Origin: Candidatus Nomurabacteria bacterium
GTDB lineage: Bacteria > Patescibacteriota > Minisyncoccia > Phycocordibacterales > UBA9973
Length of the DNA: 32,057 nucleotides
Assembly (NCBI GenBank): GCA_023267375.1
Contig: JAHFNJ010000003.1
Location: 92,579-124,635 of the forward strand
Reading direction: 5' to 3'
The position numbers were made by a program, and so were the translations under genes. Each line of letters opens with the position of its first letter. Position 1 is the first letter of the stretch. The notes below the pieces were generated by a model. It was not told the origin of the DNA and did not search any database. It saw only the letters and a program-made list of their open reading frames with translations. Of this stretch, positions 15,133 to 21,745 are shown in pieces.

Positions 15133-16152
15133 TTAAATAATATTCACTTCTGGCGAAAGTGTGATCCCGAATTTTTCGCGAACGGAAGCAATGATGTCGT
15201 GTGCGAGCTGTTTGATTTCATCACCAGTGGCTTCGCCGTGATTCACTAGCACGAGCGCTTGGCGGGTGTGGGTTCCAGTATTGCCGATGCGTTTGCCTTT
15301 CCAACCGCATTGCTCGATAAGCCAAGCGGCTGGAATTTTAATGAGACCAGAAGGCATCATGTAATGCGGCATGTCGGGAAATTCTTTTTCAAGTTTTGAA
15401 AAGATGGCATTTTCGACTTCTGGATTCTTGAAGAAACTACCAGCATTGCCGATATCTTTTGGATCTGGCAATTTCGCGCGACGAATAGAAATGACGGCAT
15501 CACTCACGTCTTTGATTGTGGCAGTCACAATCCCCTTTTCTGCAAGCACGCGCGCCACATCGCCATAGTCAGTACGCAGTTTTGGATGTTTCAAAAGCTT
15601 TACGGTAACAGAGAAAATAAAATACTTCCCCTTCTCTTCATTTTTAAAAATACTATCGCGGTAACCGAAATTGCATTCTTCTTTAGTGAAAATTCGCATT
15701 TCACCAGTTTTAATATCGAGCGCTTCAAGTTCGACAAATGTTTCTTTGAGCTCCACGCCGTACGCACCGATATTTTGCATCGGTGCTGCGCCGACAGAAC
15801 CTGGCACCAGCGAGAGATTTTCAATTCCGCCCCAACCATGCTCTACTGCAAACACCACAAGGTCATGCCAGATTGTTCCACTCATCGCTTTCACCCAGAC
15901 ACTTTCATCATCTTCTGTAAGAATTTCGATACCGACAATTTCATTCTTGATGACCAGTCCCGGAAAATCCTGCGTCAAAAGGACGTTTGAGCCTCCCCCA
16001 AAAACCATGATCTCCGAATCAGCAATTTCGGGATTCTTCAGCACTTCCAGAAGCTCTTTTTTCGATTTCACCGTCGCAAAAAGCCGAGTCTTCGCCGGCA
16101 GATGAAACGTATTGTATGGGGTCAGAGAAACGTCTTTTTCGATTACAACCAT
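15133..16152 (-). CDS. murB: UDP-N-acetylenolpyruvoylglucosamine reductase
   Basis: A 339-residue MurB that reduces UDP-GlcNAc-enolpyruvate to UDP-MurNAc with NADPH and FAD, an early peptidoglycan step. Motifs: MVVIEKDVSLTPYNTFHLPA at the start, VFGGGSNVLL (FAD), LSLVPGSVGAAPMQNIGAYG and ELKETFVELEALD (FAD-binding), YRDSIFK, GSFFKNP, and LIEQCGWKGKRIGNTGTHTR with VNHGEATGDEI near the C-terminus. It is isolated from other mur genes and lies between two EEP paralogues. It has its own promoter (TTGAAA-16-TATATT) ending 6 bases before ATG, so its mRNA may be leaderless. Confidence 0.97.
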   Translation of the reverse strand: MVVIEKDVSLTPYNTFHLPAKTRLFATVKSKKELLEVLKNPEIADSEIMVFGGGSNVLLTQDFPGLVIKNEIVGIEILTEDDESVWVKAMSGTIWHDLVVFAVEHGWGGIENLSLVPGSVGAAPMQNIGAYGVELKETFVELEALDIKTGEMRIFTKEECNFGYRDSIFKNEEKGKYFIFSVTVKLLKHPKLRTDYGDVARVLAEKGIVTATIKDVSDAVISIRRAKLPDPKDIGNAGSFFKNPEVENAIFSKLEKEFPDMPHYMMPSGLIKIPAAWLIEQCGWKGKRIGNTGTHTRQALVLVNHGEATGDEIKQLAHDIIASVREKFGITLSPEVNII

Positions 16153-16158
16153 AAGACC

Positions 16159-16186
16159 AATATACTCTGGTAGCCGTTTTTTTCAA
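16159..16186 (-). promoter_or_regulatory. Promoter of murB, leaderless type
   Basis: TTGAAA (16181-16186), 16-base spacer, TATATT (16159-16164), then 6 bases to ATG (16152). Confidence 0.65.
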
Positions 16187-16199
16187 AATAGAGAAATAG

Positions 16200-16952
16200 C
16201 TACGATAAAGAAAATTCTAAATACATAGCATTATGGTCTGAAACTTCTTCTGGGAGTATCTTAAAATCTTTAACTTCTACCCCTTTTGTAATCAAAGCAT
16301 AATCAGCAAAGCGTTCTTCTTTTTTATAATGCGATGTCCTCGTGGAAGTAATACCATATTCTTTAACAAGATTCCGAAAGCCGAAATCTTCAACAATCTT
16401 TAAACTTTCAGTATCTGGCCTTAAATTAAAATCGCCACATAAAACCACTTCCCCCTCAAGACTTTTTAGAAATTCAACAATTTTCCTTGACTGTGCAACC
16501 CTACTTTCGGAGTCAGTCTTCCCTTTTCCATTCCATAAACCGTGGAAATTGACTATACTAACTTTTTTACTGTTTATTTCAGTAAGAACATATTGAATAT
16601 TTTTTGATGTTCCGCCTCTGCGAGCTTCCTCAATAGATTCTGTCTGGTGAACAAGTTTTTCTCCCTCTGCGATTATTTGAATGTTCTTTTTGACAAACAT
16701 TGCCAGTCCCCAGAAATCTTCAAAATGTGGATAGAAAATTCCTACATGATTTGGCAAAAGCTGAGCAACATAATCAAACAATTGATTATGTATCCCGTCA
16801 TCTTTCCATTCGACATTCGAAAATTTACCATCCGCCTGGTGGTACATTTCTTGAAAACAGAAAATGTCTATACTGTCTTGCTTGCTCTTTAAAAAATGAG
16901 TTAGCTCGGCATGAACTCTGCCACCCCAGACATTAAGTGAAATTATTTTCAT
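16200..16952 (-). CDS. Endonuclease/exonuclease/phosphatase (EEP) family protein, copy 2
   Basis: A 250-residue paralogue of the EEP protein at 14348-15109. Shared features include MKIISLNVWGG, IDIFCFQEMYHQ, VSIVNFHGLWNGKGKTDSE, VVLCGDFNLRPDTESL, FRNLVKEYGITSTRTSHY, ERFADYALIT and VSDHNAMYLEF. All catalytic elements of the fold are intact. The two copies differ across most of the middle, so the duplication is not very recent. Its -10 (TGATATAAT, extended) ends 6 bases before the ATG, the same layout as thyA. Function beyond a phosphodiesterase/phosphatase fold is unknown. Confidence 0.85.
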   Translation of the reverse strand: MKIISLNVWGGRVHAELTHFLKSKQDSIDIFCFQEMYHQADGKFSNVEWKDDGIHNQLFDYVAQLLPNHVGIFYPHFEDFWGLAMFVKKNIQIIAEGEKLVHQTESIEEARRGGTSKNIQYVLTEINSKKVSIVNFHGLWNGKGKTDSESRVAQSRKIVEFLKSLEGEVVLCGDFNLRPDTESLKIVEDFGFRNLVKEYGITSTRTSHYKKEERFADYALITKGVEVKDFKILPEEVSDHNAMYLEFSLS

Positions 16953-16958
16953 AATCGT

Positions 16959-16967
16959 ATTATATCA
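16959..16967 (-). promoter_or_regulatory. Extended -10 of EEP copy 2, leaderless type
   Basis: TGATATAAT: TGn plus a perfect TATAAT (16959-16964), ending exactly 6 bases before ATG at 16952. Confidence 0.6.
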
Positions 16968-17012
16968 AAACTATCGTCTAGCCATCAGATTTAATCTAAT
17001 CCACAGGGGTTG

Positions 17013-17042
17013 TTGACACCGACACCGGTGTCGCCATATACT
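17013..17042 (+). promoter_or_regulatory. Strong promoter with palindromic operator in the spacer
   Basis: Perfect -35 TTGACA (17013-17018), 18-base spacer, TATACT (17037-17042). The spacer contains a perfect 14-bp palindrome CGACACCGGTGTCG (17020-17033), the right size and place for a dimeric repressor. The predicted start near 17049 coincides with the base of the first stem of the candidate RNA. Confidence 0.75.
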
Positions 17043-17048
17043 GGGGGT

Positions 17049-17197
17049 ACATCAAACAACTCCAAAACTGCCGGCGGTTCGCCTCCTGTTGTTTTTGTTG
17101 TTTGGTGTAAAAATGAGAAAAGCCACCTCTAGCTAGAAAGTGGCCTTCTCTAACACAGTGGATTAAAGAACAATTGTTGATCAAACAATTGTTTTTT
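17049..17197 (+). ncRNA. Candidate ~149-nt non-coding RNA (ncRNA-A)
   Basis: Three stem-loops fill the stretch. The first is a 12-bp stem, ACATCAAACAAC (17049-17060) with GTTGTTTGGTGT (17097-17108), one G-T pair, enclosing a GGCG-GTT-CGCC hairpin. The second is GAGAA-GCCAC with GTGGC-TTCTC (17115-17150). The third is a terminator, AACAATTGTT (17169-17178) and the same sequence (17184-17193) around GATCA, then T6. The promoter is near consensus and has a palindromic operator. No ORF with a start signal lies inside. SRP, 6S, tmRNA and RNase P signatures are not seen. Confidence 0.7.
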
Positions 17198-17219
17198 AAT
17201 TATGACAACAGCGTGAGTG

Positions 17220-17378
17220 CTACATCACACCATGTACCGGACAACACGGAGGCCATGATTTTAAACCATAATCTCGTGCGTCTTTACATACTCCGTTTGG
17301 ACAAAGCACCCTGAGGCATTTCATCGGCAAGGAGCAAATTGGACATGCTTGATTGCACGTAAATTTATATACTTTCAT
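17220..17378 (-). CDS. Small Cys-rich protein, 52 residues
   Basis: This ORF is too short for the track. It reads MKVYKFTCNQACPICSLP, then KCLRVLCPNGVCKD, and ends WPPCCPVHGVM. Eight Cys (8, 12, 15, 21, 26, 31, 45, 46) and one His within 52 residues suggest one or two zinc or iron-sulfur knuckles, or disulfides. There is no hydrophobic signal. It lies downstream of nrdB and ncRNA-B on the same strand. A weak TTGCCT-16-TATAGG promoter may lie about 70 bases upstream; no SD is visible. The Cys pattern is far from random, so I think it is coding, but I know no family for it. Confidence 0.55.
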   Translation of the reverse strand: MKVYKFTCNQACPICSLPMKCLRVLCPNGVCKDARDYGLKSWPPCCPVHGVM

Positions 17379-17536
17379 ATAAGGAATATTCTGTATCGGT
17401 AATTTTAGTTAAGAGTTCGATCACTCTCCCACACGTCCCCTATATTAATTGCAAAAGGACAGGCAAACTACCCAGCTATTTGTAAATCCGATTTTCTAAA
17501 GCTTTACTGATCTATACCAGTAGGGGTAATCGGTAA

Positions 17537-17766
17537 ACAAAAAACACCAAAAATTCTCTGCACAGCGCTGGACAAGTGTTCGGAATTGATTTCTCTCTTC
17601 CTAAACTAATCCCAGTGGAAGCTGGAACATGATTATTCATCTTGTCCCAGCACCGTGCAAAACTTTCTTGGTGTTGTTACGGTTAGCTGATAATGGCTGT
17701 GCCTCCTTTTTATGTTTGGAACTTCCAATTCCAAACAGGAGAAAAACTTATTTATTTTTCAAACCT
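17537..17766 (-). ncRNA. Candidate ~230-nt structured non-coding RNA (ncRNA-B)
   Basis: On the minus strand a strong promoter (17773-17800) is followed by a 5' hairpin (GTTTGGAA/TTCCAAAC, 17714-17736, extended by CTCCT/AGGAG), then a large three-way junction. The closing stem is 23 bp: 17653-17675 pairs with 17543-17565, with 2 mismatches and a few G-U pairs. Inside are a 13-bp hairpin (17621-17651, one mismatch) and a longer interrupted hairpin (17568-17615). The closing stem runs directly into TTTTTTGTTT, so it doubles as a terminator. Frames are short and broken. It is not a family I recognise. Confidence 0.72.
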
Positions 17767-17772
17767 AAATAT

Positions 17773-17800
17773 ATTATAGCATTAGCAAGAAAGCTTTCAA
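17773..17800 (-). promoter_or_regulatory. Promoter of ncRNA-B
   Basis: TTGAAA (17795-17800), 16-base spacer ending in TGC, then perfect TATAAT (17773-17778). The TGn extension adds strength. Predicted start near 17766. Confidence 0.78.
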
Positions 17801-17808
17801 TACAAAAT

Positions 17809-17817
17809 TGTGAATAA
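17809..17817 (-). promoter_or_regulatory. Possible DnaA box after nrdB
   Basis: TTATTCACA on the minus strand matches TTWTNCACA. It lies just after the nrdB stop and upstream of the ncRNA-B promoter. A chance match is quite possible. Confidence 0.25.
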
Positions 17818-17824
17818 CTTAGAA

Positions 17825-18832
17825 TTATTGGTTCTCTTCTTTCTTTTTAGTGGTGTTATGTCCATGAGCGTCCACTTCGTAGGAGGTGTTTTGTGCCTCA
17901 AAGAAATTCACCAATTCATACACATCTGTCGCGCCAGCCATCCATTTTGCAGGATTCGTTGCATTATAGTGCTTTGGCATACCGAGCTCTTCAAGACGAC
18001 GGTCAGCGACGTATTTTACATATTGGTTCACGTAGTCAGCATTCAAGCCAAGAATACCTCGAGGGAAAAGATCCACGTTGTAGGCAACTTCAAGATCCAC
18101 GCCATCGATAACGATTTGGCGGATTTCATTCGCGAATTCTTCGGTGAGCAATTCTGGATTCTCTTCGAGAATATTGTGGATGAGGTTAATACCGAACTGG
18201 AGGTGTAGTGATTCATCGCGGAGCACCCAGTTGATCATTGAGCCGAAATTGCGGAGCTGATTGCGCTGACGGAACGAGAGTGCCACCATAAATCCTGAGT
18301 AGAACCAGACGCCTTCCATGACAATGTTTGTAGCCACCAAGTTTCGAACGAAGTCCTTCTTCCCTTCTGGAGTCTCAATATTGAGAGAATCTTCCGTCAT
18401 GCGCTTCAAATATTTATTGATGAATGCTTCCTTATTCACCATCGATGGGGTAACGATGTGTGTATTAAACACAGTCTCACGGTCAAAAGGAAATGTTTGG
18501 AGTACATATTCGAATGATACGCAGTGGTTTGCTTCTTCAAACATCTGCTTAGCGAGATAGAGGTGACATTCTGGGGATTTGAGGTATGGATACACACCAA
18601 GCGCCAACGAGCGATTCACAATAAGTTCAGCAGGATTGAAGAATGCCATCAGGAATTTCACCGCATGGCGTTCATCTTCAGTCATTTTGCGCCAGTCTTC
18701 CAAGTCTTCACCGAGAGCGATTTCGTGTGGGAACCACGTATTGCGGACTGCCTGGTTGTAAAGATCATACGCCCACTGATAGCGTATGGGATGCAAATTC
18801 ATATCTTCTGGTGAAGCTTTTCCGAGTAACAT
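17825..18832 (-). CDS. nrdB: Ribonucleotide reductase small subunit, class Ic-like (NrdB, R2)
   Basis: A 335-residue ferritin-like R2 that supplies the radical to NrdA for NDP reduction. Metal ligands by pattern are E69 (FNPAEL), E100 and H103 (FEEANH), E173 (IVMEGVW), E207 and H210 (RDESLH). Spacing matches Chlamydia trachomatis R2c with a constant offset of 20 (E89, E120, H123, E193, E227, H230). The residue at the radical-tyrosine position is Phe (F107, codon 18512-18514), as in R2c F127, and the first ligand is Glu instead of Asp. This predicts a tyrosyl-radical-independent Mn/Fe cofactor. The gene follows nrdA by 104 bases. Confidence 0.95.
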   Translation of the reverse strand: MLLGKASPEDMNLHPIRYQWAYDLYNQAVRNTWFPHEIALGEDLEDWRKMTEDERHAVKFLMAFFNPAELIVNRSLALGVYPYLKSPECHLYLAKQMFEEANHCVSFEYVLQTFPFDRETVFNTHIVTPSMVNKEAFINKYLKRMTEDSLNIETPEGKKDFVRNLVATNIVMEGVWFYSGFMVALSFRQRNQLRNFGSMINWVLRDESLHLQFGINLIHNILEENPELLTEEFANEIRQIVIDGVDLEVAYNVDLFPRGILGLNADYVNQYVKYVADRRLEELGMPKHYNATNPAKWMAGATDVYELVNFFEAQNTSYEVDAHGHNTTKKKEENQ

Positions 18833-18840
18833 AAAGTAGA

Positions 18841-18930
18841 GGGACTAGTTTCTAGGTGCTAGGGACTAGTGAAATTAAATGAAAACTTAATAAATAATGT
18901 TACTAGCAACTAGAACCTAGTTACTAGAAC
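18841..18930. repeat. CTAG-rich imperfect inverted repeat between nrdA and nrdB
   Basis: Eight CTAG tetramers occur in about 75 bases, in two groups. The left group (18841-18870, with GGGACTAGT twice) pairs imperfectly with the right group (18900-18930) around an AT-rich loop, conserving mainly the CTAG cores. It fills almost the whole nrdA-nrdB spacer and would form a hairpin in the operon mRNA. Confidence 0.6.
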
Positions 18931-18936
18931 CTGATC

Positions 18937-21522
18937 CTATTGGCATCCTTCACACAACAATGCGTCTTGAGGATCAACGGGACCATGAATTACAAATTCG
19001 GGTGCAGGTGCGGAAGCAGCAGCGACAGGTTTTGCATCAGCAACAGGAGTTGTTACTCCTTCTGAAACAAGAGAAGTCTGCTCGATCGCCGTAGCTACTT
19101 CAGCTGGTGATGGCGCTGCCTGTACCGGAGCGACCGCCTTAACTCCAAGCGCCGCAAATCCTCGCTTTCCTGTCATCTGTGATTTATTTACAGCCGTTGT
19201 TGATTGTTCAGCAGTGTGGCGTGGCTTCATGTGCAAGTAGTATGTCGTCTTCAATCCTTTCTCCCACGCACTCTGGTAAATGCGCATCACTTCATCGATG
19301 TCACGAGTATCAAGATACATATTGCGTGAGATACCTTGGTCTACCCACTTCTGTGCACGTGCAGCGACTTCAACGAATGCGTACGGAGAGATAGCAAATG
19401 ATGTCTTGAAGATTTTCTTAATGCGATCTGGAATAATATCGATTTCAGAAAGGTCACCGTGGTTGGTCAAAATCTGTTCGCGTACTTTCTCCCACAATCC
19501 TTCTTTCTTTAGCGCAGTGATCATGTTTGGATTCACTTCAAGATATTTTCCAGAAATTTTATTTCGTGAAAACATTTGTGCGAAGCGTGGGTCGATACCA
19601 GGGGAGGTTCCCGCAACGAGACCAATGTTTGCATTTGGGGCAATCGCAAGCACGGTTGCATTGCGCATCCCCTTCTTTACCTTAGCGCGAAGCGTTTCCC
19701 AATCAAGGGGTGGCGTAATTTTGACACTGCCACGAAATACGGTGAGTGCGGTGCCACGAGCATCTTCGAGTTTAGCGAGTGTATCGATTGGCACTTGTCC
19801 TTTTGACCATGCAGAACCAGGGAAATTCTCATAACTGCCGCGTTCTTGTGCGAGCTTTGCACTTTCATCGATAGACATATAGCTGATGAATTCAAAGACC
19901 TTATCAGCAAGTTCGTGCGCGCCCTGATCTTCATACGAGAAGCCCAGCTGTTCAATAGCATCAGCAAAGCCCATGAGTCCAAGTCCTACTGCGCGGTTCT
20001 TAGTATCAGCGTTTACAGCTTCAGGGATAGGCAAACGGTTGATATCTACCAAGTTGTCGAGCTGGCGAGTCGCCAAACGGACAGATTCTTCAAGCTTAAA
20101 CCAATCGATCTGGCCTGCTGAGATGTGGCGTGGGAGGTTGATAGAAACCAAGTTACAGACCGCTACGTTGTCGCGATCCTGCGGCAAGGTAACTTCAGTA
20201 CAAAGGTTTGAGCAGTGAATCGTACCAGTATTGTTGTTGAGCGCACGGACATTGATAGTGTCCTTCCAAGTGAGCCATGGGTGTGAGGTAGTTTCGAGCG
20301 ATACGAGGATATTCTTGTACTGCTGACGAGCCGGCATTTTCTTCCAGAGCTTCATCTCCCCTCTATCTGCCATTGCACAATACTCATTGTAGCGTTTTGA
20401 GAAAGCTTCACCGTATAAATCGATAAGATCAACAACCTCTTTCGGATCAAAGAGATACCAGTCATCACCATTTGAAACACGCTTCATGAATTCATCGGAA
20501 AGATATGCTGCAGTGTTTGCGGTACGTGCACGGCGATAGTCATCACCAGCATTTTGTTTCAAGTCGAGGAAGTCTTGGAAATTGTAGTGCCAGTTCTCCA
20601 TGTAGAAACAGAGTGCACCTTTTTTCTTTCCGCCACGTTGCACTGCGCGAACAGCAGAGTCGATGATGTGCATGAATGGAATTGGTCCAGACGAAACAGT
20701 GTTGTTTGATTTAAGAACAGATCCTTCCGCGCGAAGTCGAGTGACTGCAAGTCCGATACCACCTGTCGCTTTTGAAAGAAGCAATACATCTGAAACTGTT
20801 TTGCCGATGTGCTCCATCTCATCTTGAATTTCCATCAAGAAACAGTTTGAGAGACGCGGATTGTTTGTGCCAGCACCAATGTTTGTCGAACCAGCAGAAA
20901 GATATTCGAGTTTCGAAAGTTTTTCGTAGAATTTTTTCGCCCATGCAGTCGGATCAGTCTCATTGAGTGACATACCCATCGCTACGCGCATCCAAAAATA
21001 TTGCGGTGTCTCAAGTGGTGTCTGGTCAGCAGCCTTCGTGAGGTAACGATCACGCATCGTCGAAAGACCAGAGTACTTATAGAGCTCATCGCGATCAACT
21101 TTCAACGTGTTTGCGATCTCGGTAAGATCAAAAAGTGTACCCAAACGTTTATCGAGCAATCCTAACTCGATCGCATTCATCAAATAATCTTTAAAATGAT
21201 CGCGGTGAAGCTTCGCAAGCTCTTCATCTGAGTGAAAATCCCCTACTACTTTCTTGTAGATAGTCTTAAGGAGGATGCGCGTAGCGACTTTATCAAACTC
21301 AATATCGTTTTGTGCGTTCTGGAGTGCAGCGTTGATGGTCGCAATGTCCATTTCTTCTTCCGTGATGCCATCGTAGAGTGTGAGCTCTGTCTCGGAAGCA
21401 ATCTGTGTCACCTTTCCGATCGGATCGGAGAGTCCGCGACACGCGCGTTCAATAGATCTGTTGATGCGATCCGCATTGAATGGTTCCTTAGTACCGTCGC
21501 GTTTTGTGATTGAAATGTCCAT
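18937..21522 (-). CDS. nrdA: Ribonucleoside-diphosphate reductase large subunit (NrdA, class I)
   Basis: An 861-residue catalytic subunit. It begins with an ATP-cone (MDISITKRDGTKEPFNADRI to about residue 90). The barrel follows, with RLSNCFLM (redox Cys), KATGGIGLAVTRLR, HCSNLCTEVTLP (N-x-C-x-E active-site residues) and NLVSINLPRHIS. The last residues LLCEGCQ provide the mobile CxxC reductant tail after a long Ala/Pro linker. I moved the start from 21663 to ATG at 21522, because the upstream 47 residues read through the leader and the ATP-cone starts here. The gene is upstream of nrdB. A leader of about 180 bases with hairpins and a DnaA-box precedes it. Confidence 0.96.
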   Translation of the reverse strand: MDISITKRDGTKEPFNADRINRSIERACRGLSDPIGKVTQIASETELTLYDGITEEEMDIATINAALQNAQNDIEFDKVATRILLKTIYKKVVGDFHSDEELAKLHRDHFKDYLMNAIELGLLDKRLGTLFDLTEIANTLKVDRDELYKYSGLSTMRDRYLTKAADQTPLETPQYFWMRVAMGMSLNETDPTAWAKKFYEKLSKLEYLSAGSTNIGAGTNNPRLSNCFLMEIQDEMEHIGKTVSDVLLLSKATGGIGLAVTRLRAEGSVLKSNNTVSSGPIPFMHIIDSAVRAVQRGGKKKGALCFYMENWHYNFQDFLDLKQNAGDDYRRARTANTAAYLSDEFMKRVSNGDDWYLFDPKEVVDLIDLYGEAFSKRYNEYCAMADRGEMKLWKKMPARQQYKNILVSLETTSHPWLTWKDTINVRALNNNTGTIHCSNLCTEVTLPQDRDNVAVCNLVSINLPRHISAGQIDWFKLEESVRLATRQLDNLVDINRLPIPEAVNADTKNRAVGLGLMGFADAIEQLGFSYEDQGAHELADKVFEFISYMSIDESAKLAQERGSYENFPGSAWSKGQVPIDTLAKLEDARGTALTVFRGSVKITPPLDWETLRAKVKKGMRNATVLAIAPNANIGLVAGTSPGIDPRFAQMFSRNKISGKYLEVNPNMITALKKEGLWEKVREQILTNHGDLSEIDIIPDRIKKIFKTSFAISPYAFVEVAARAQKWVDQGISRNMYLDTRDIDEVMRIYQSAWEKGLKTTYYLHMKPRHTAEQSTTAVNKSQMTGKRGFAALGVKAVAPVQAAPSPAEVATAIEQTSLVSEGVTTPVADAKPVAAASAPAPEFVIHGPVDPQDALLCEGCQ

Positions 21523-21586
21523 AATTTTTTTAAAGTTTATTCTTCTAAAGTGGGTACATTTTAGCACCGGGATGCAAATTTCAAAA

Positions 21587-21595
21587 TGTGGATAA
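21587..21595 (-). promoter_or_regulatory. Consensus DnaA box in the nrdA leader
   Basis: TTATCCACA on the minus strand is a perfect consensus DnaA box, 65 bases before the nrdA start. E. coli nrdAB is known to have DnaA boxes upstream, so a link between replication initiation and dNTP supply is plausible. A single box could also be chance. Confidence 0.4.
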
Positions 21596-21624
21596 GAGAA
21601 AAAAATCCTTATTCCTGCGAGGGC

Positions 21625-21700
21625 GTAAAAATACCTCGCGCTGGCTTGCCAGAAAGCCTGCAAAAAAACACATTCATTGGCTGGCGTCTATATTGCTCGG
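21625..21700 (-). promoter_or_regulatory. Structured nrdA leader with competing hairpins
   Basis: On the minus strand the leader contains GCCAG, GGCTT, CTGGC, AAGCC and GCCAG in succession, so GGCTT/AAGCC, GCCAG/CTGGC and CTGGC/GCCAG are mutually exclusive pairings. A further stem GCGAGG/CCTCGC follows. This is the sort of layout seen in regulatory leaders, but no known riboswitch family is recognised. Confidence 0.35.
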
Positions 21701-21706
21701 GCTATT

Positions 21707-21734
21707 ATTATACTAGACTACTGCTTTTTCACAA
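21707..21734 (-). promoter_or_regulatory. Probable promoter of nrdAB
   Basis: Minus strand: TTGTGA (21729-21734), 16-base spacer, perfect TATAAT (21707-21712). Predicted leader about 180 bases. Confidence 0.6.
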
Positions 21735-21745
21735 AAGCCCCCTTT

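Noticed and set aside
16996-17184. 62-codon minus-strand ORF in the gene-free island
   Set aside because: It lies antisense across the plus-strand ncRNA candidate and its stems; no start context and no protein-like features.
17049-17766. Known housekeeping RNA (SRP, 6S, tmRNA, RNase P)
   Set aside because: No SRP tetraloop core, no tmRNA acceptor/T-arm end, no RNase P GAGGAAAGUC-type core and no 6S-like single long hairpin with central bubble were visible. A covariance search should confirm this.
21523-21663. N-terminal 47-residue extension of nrdA
   Set aside because: It would translate the leader with the DnaA box and hairpins; the ATP-cone begins exactly at ATG 21522.
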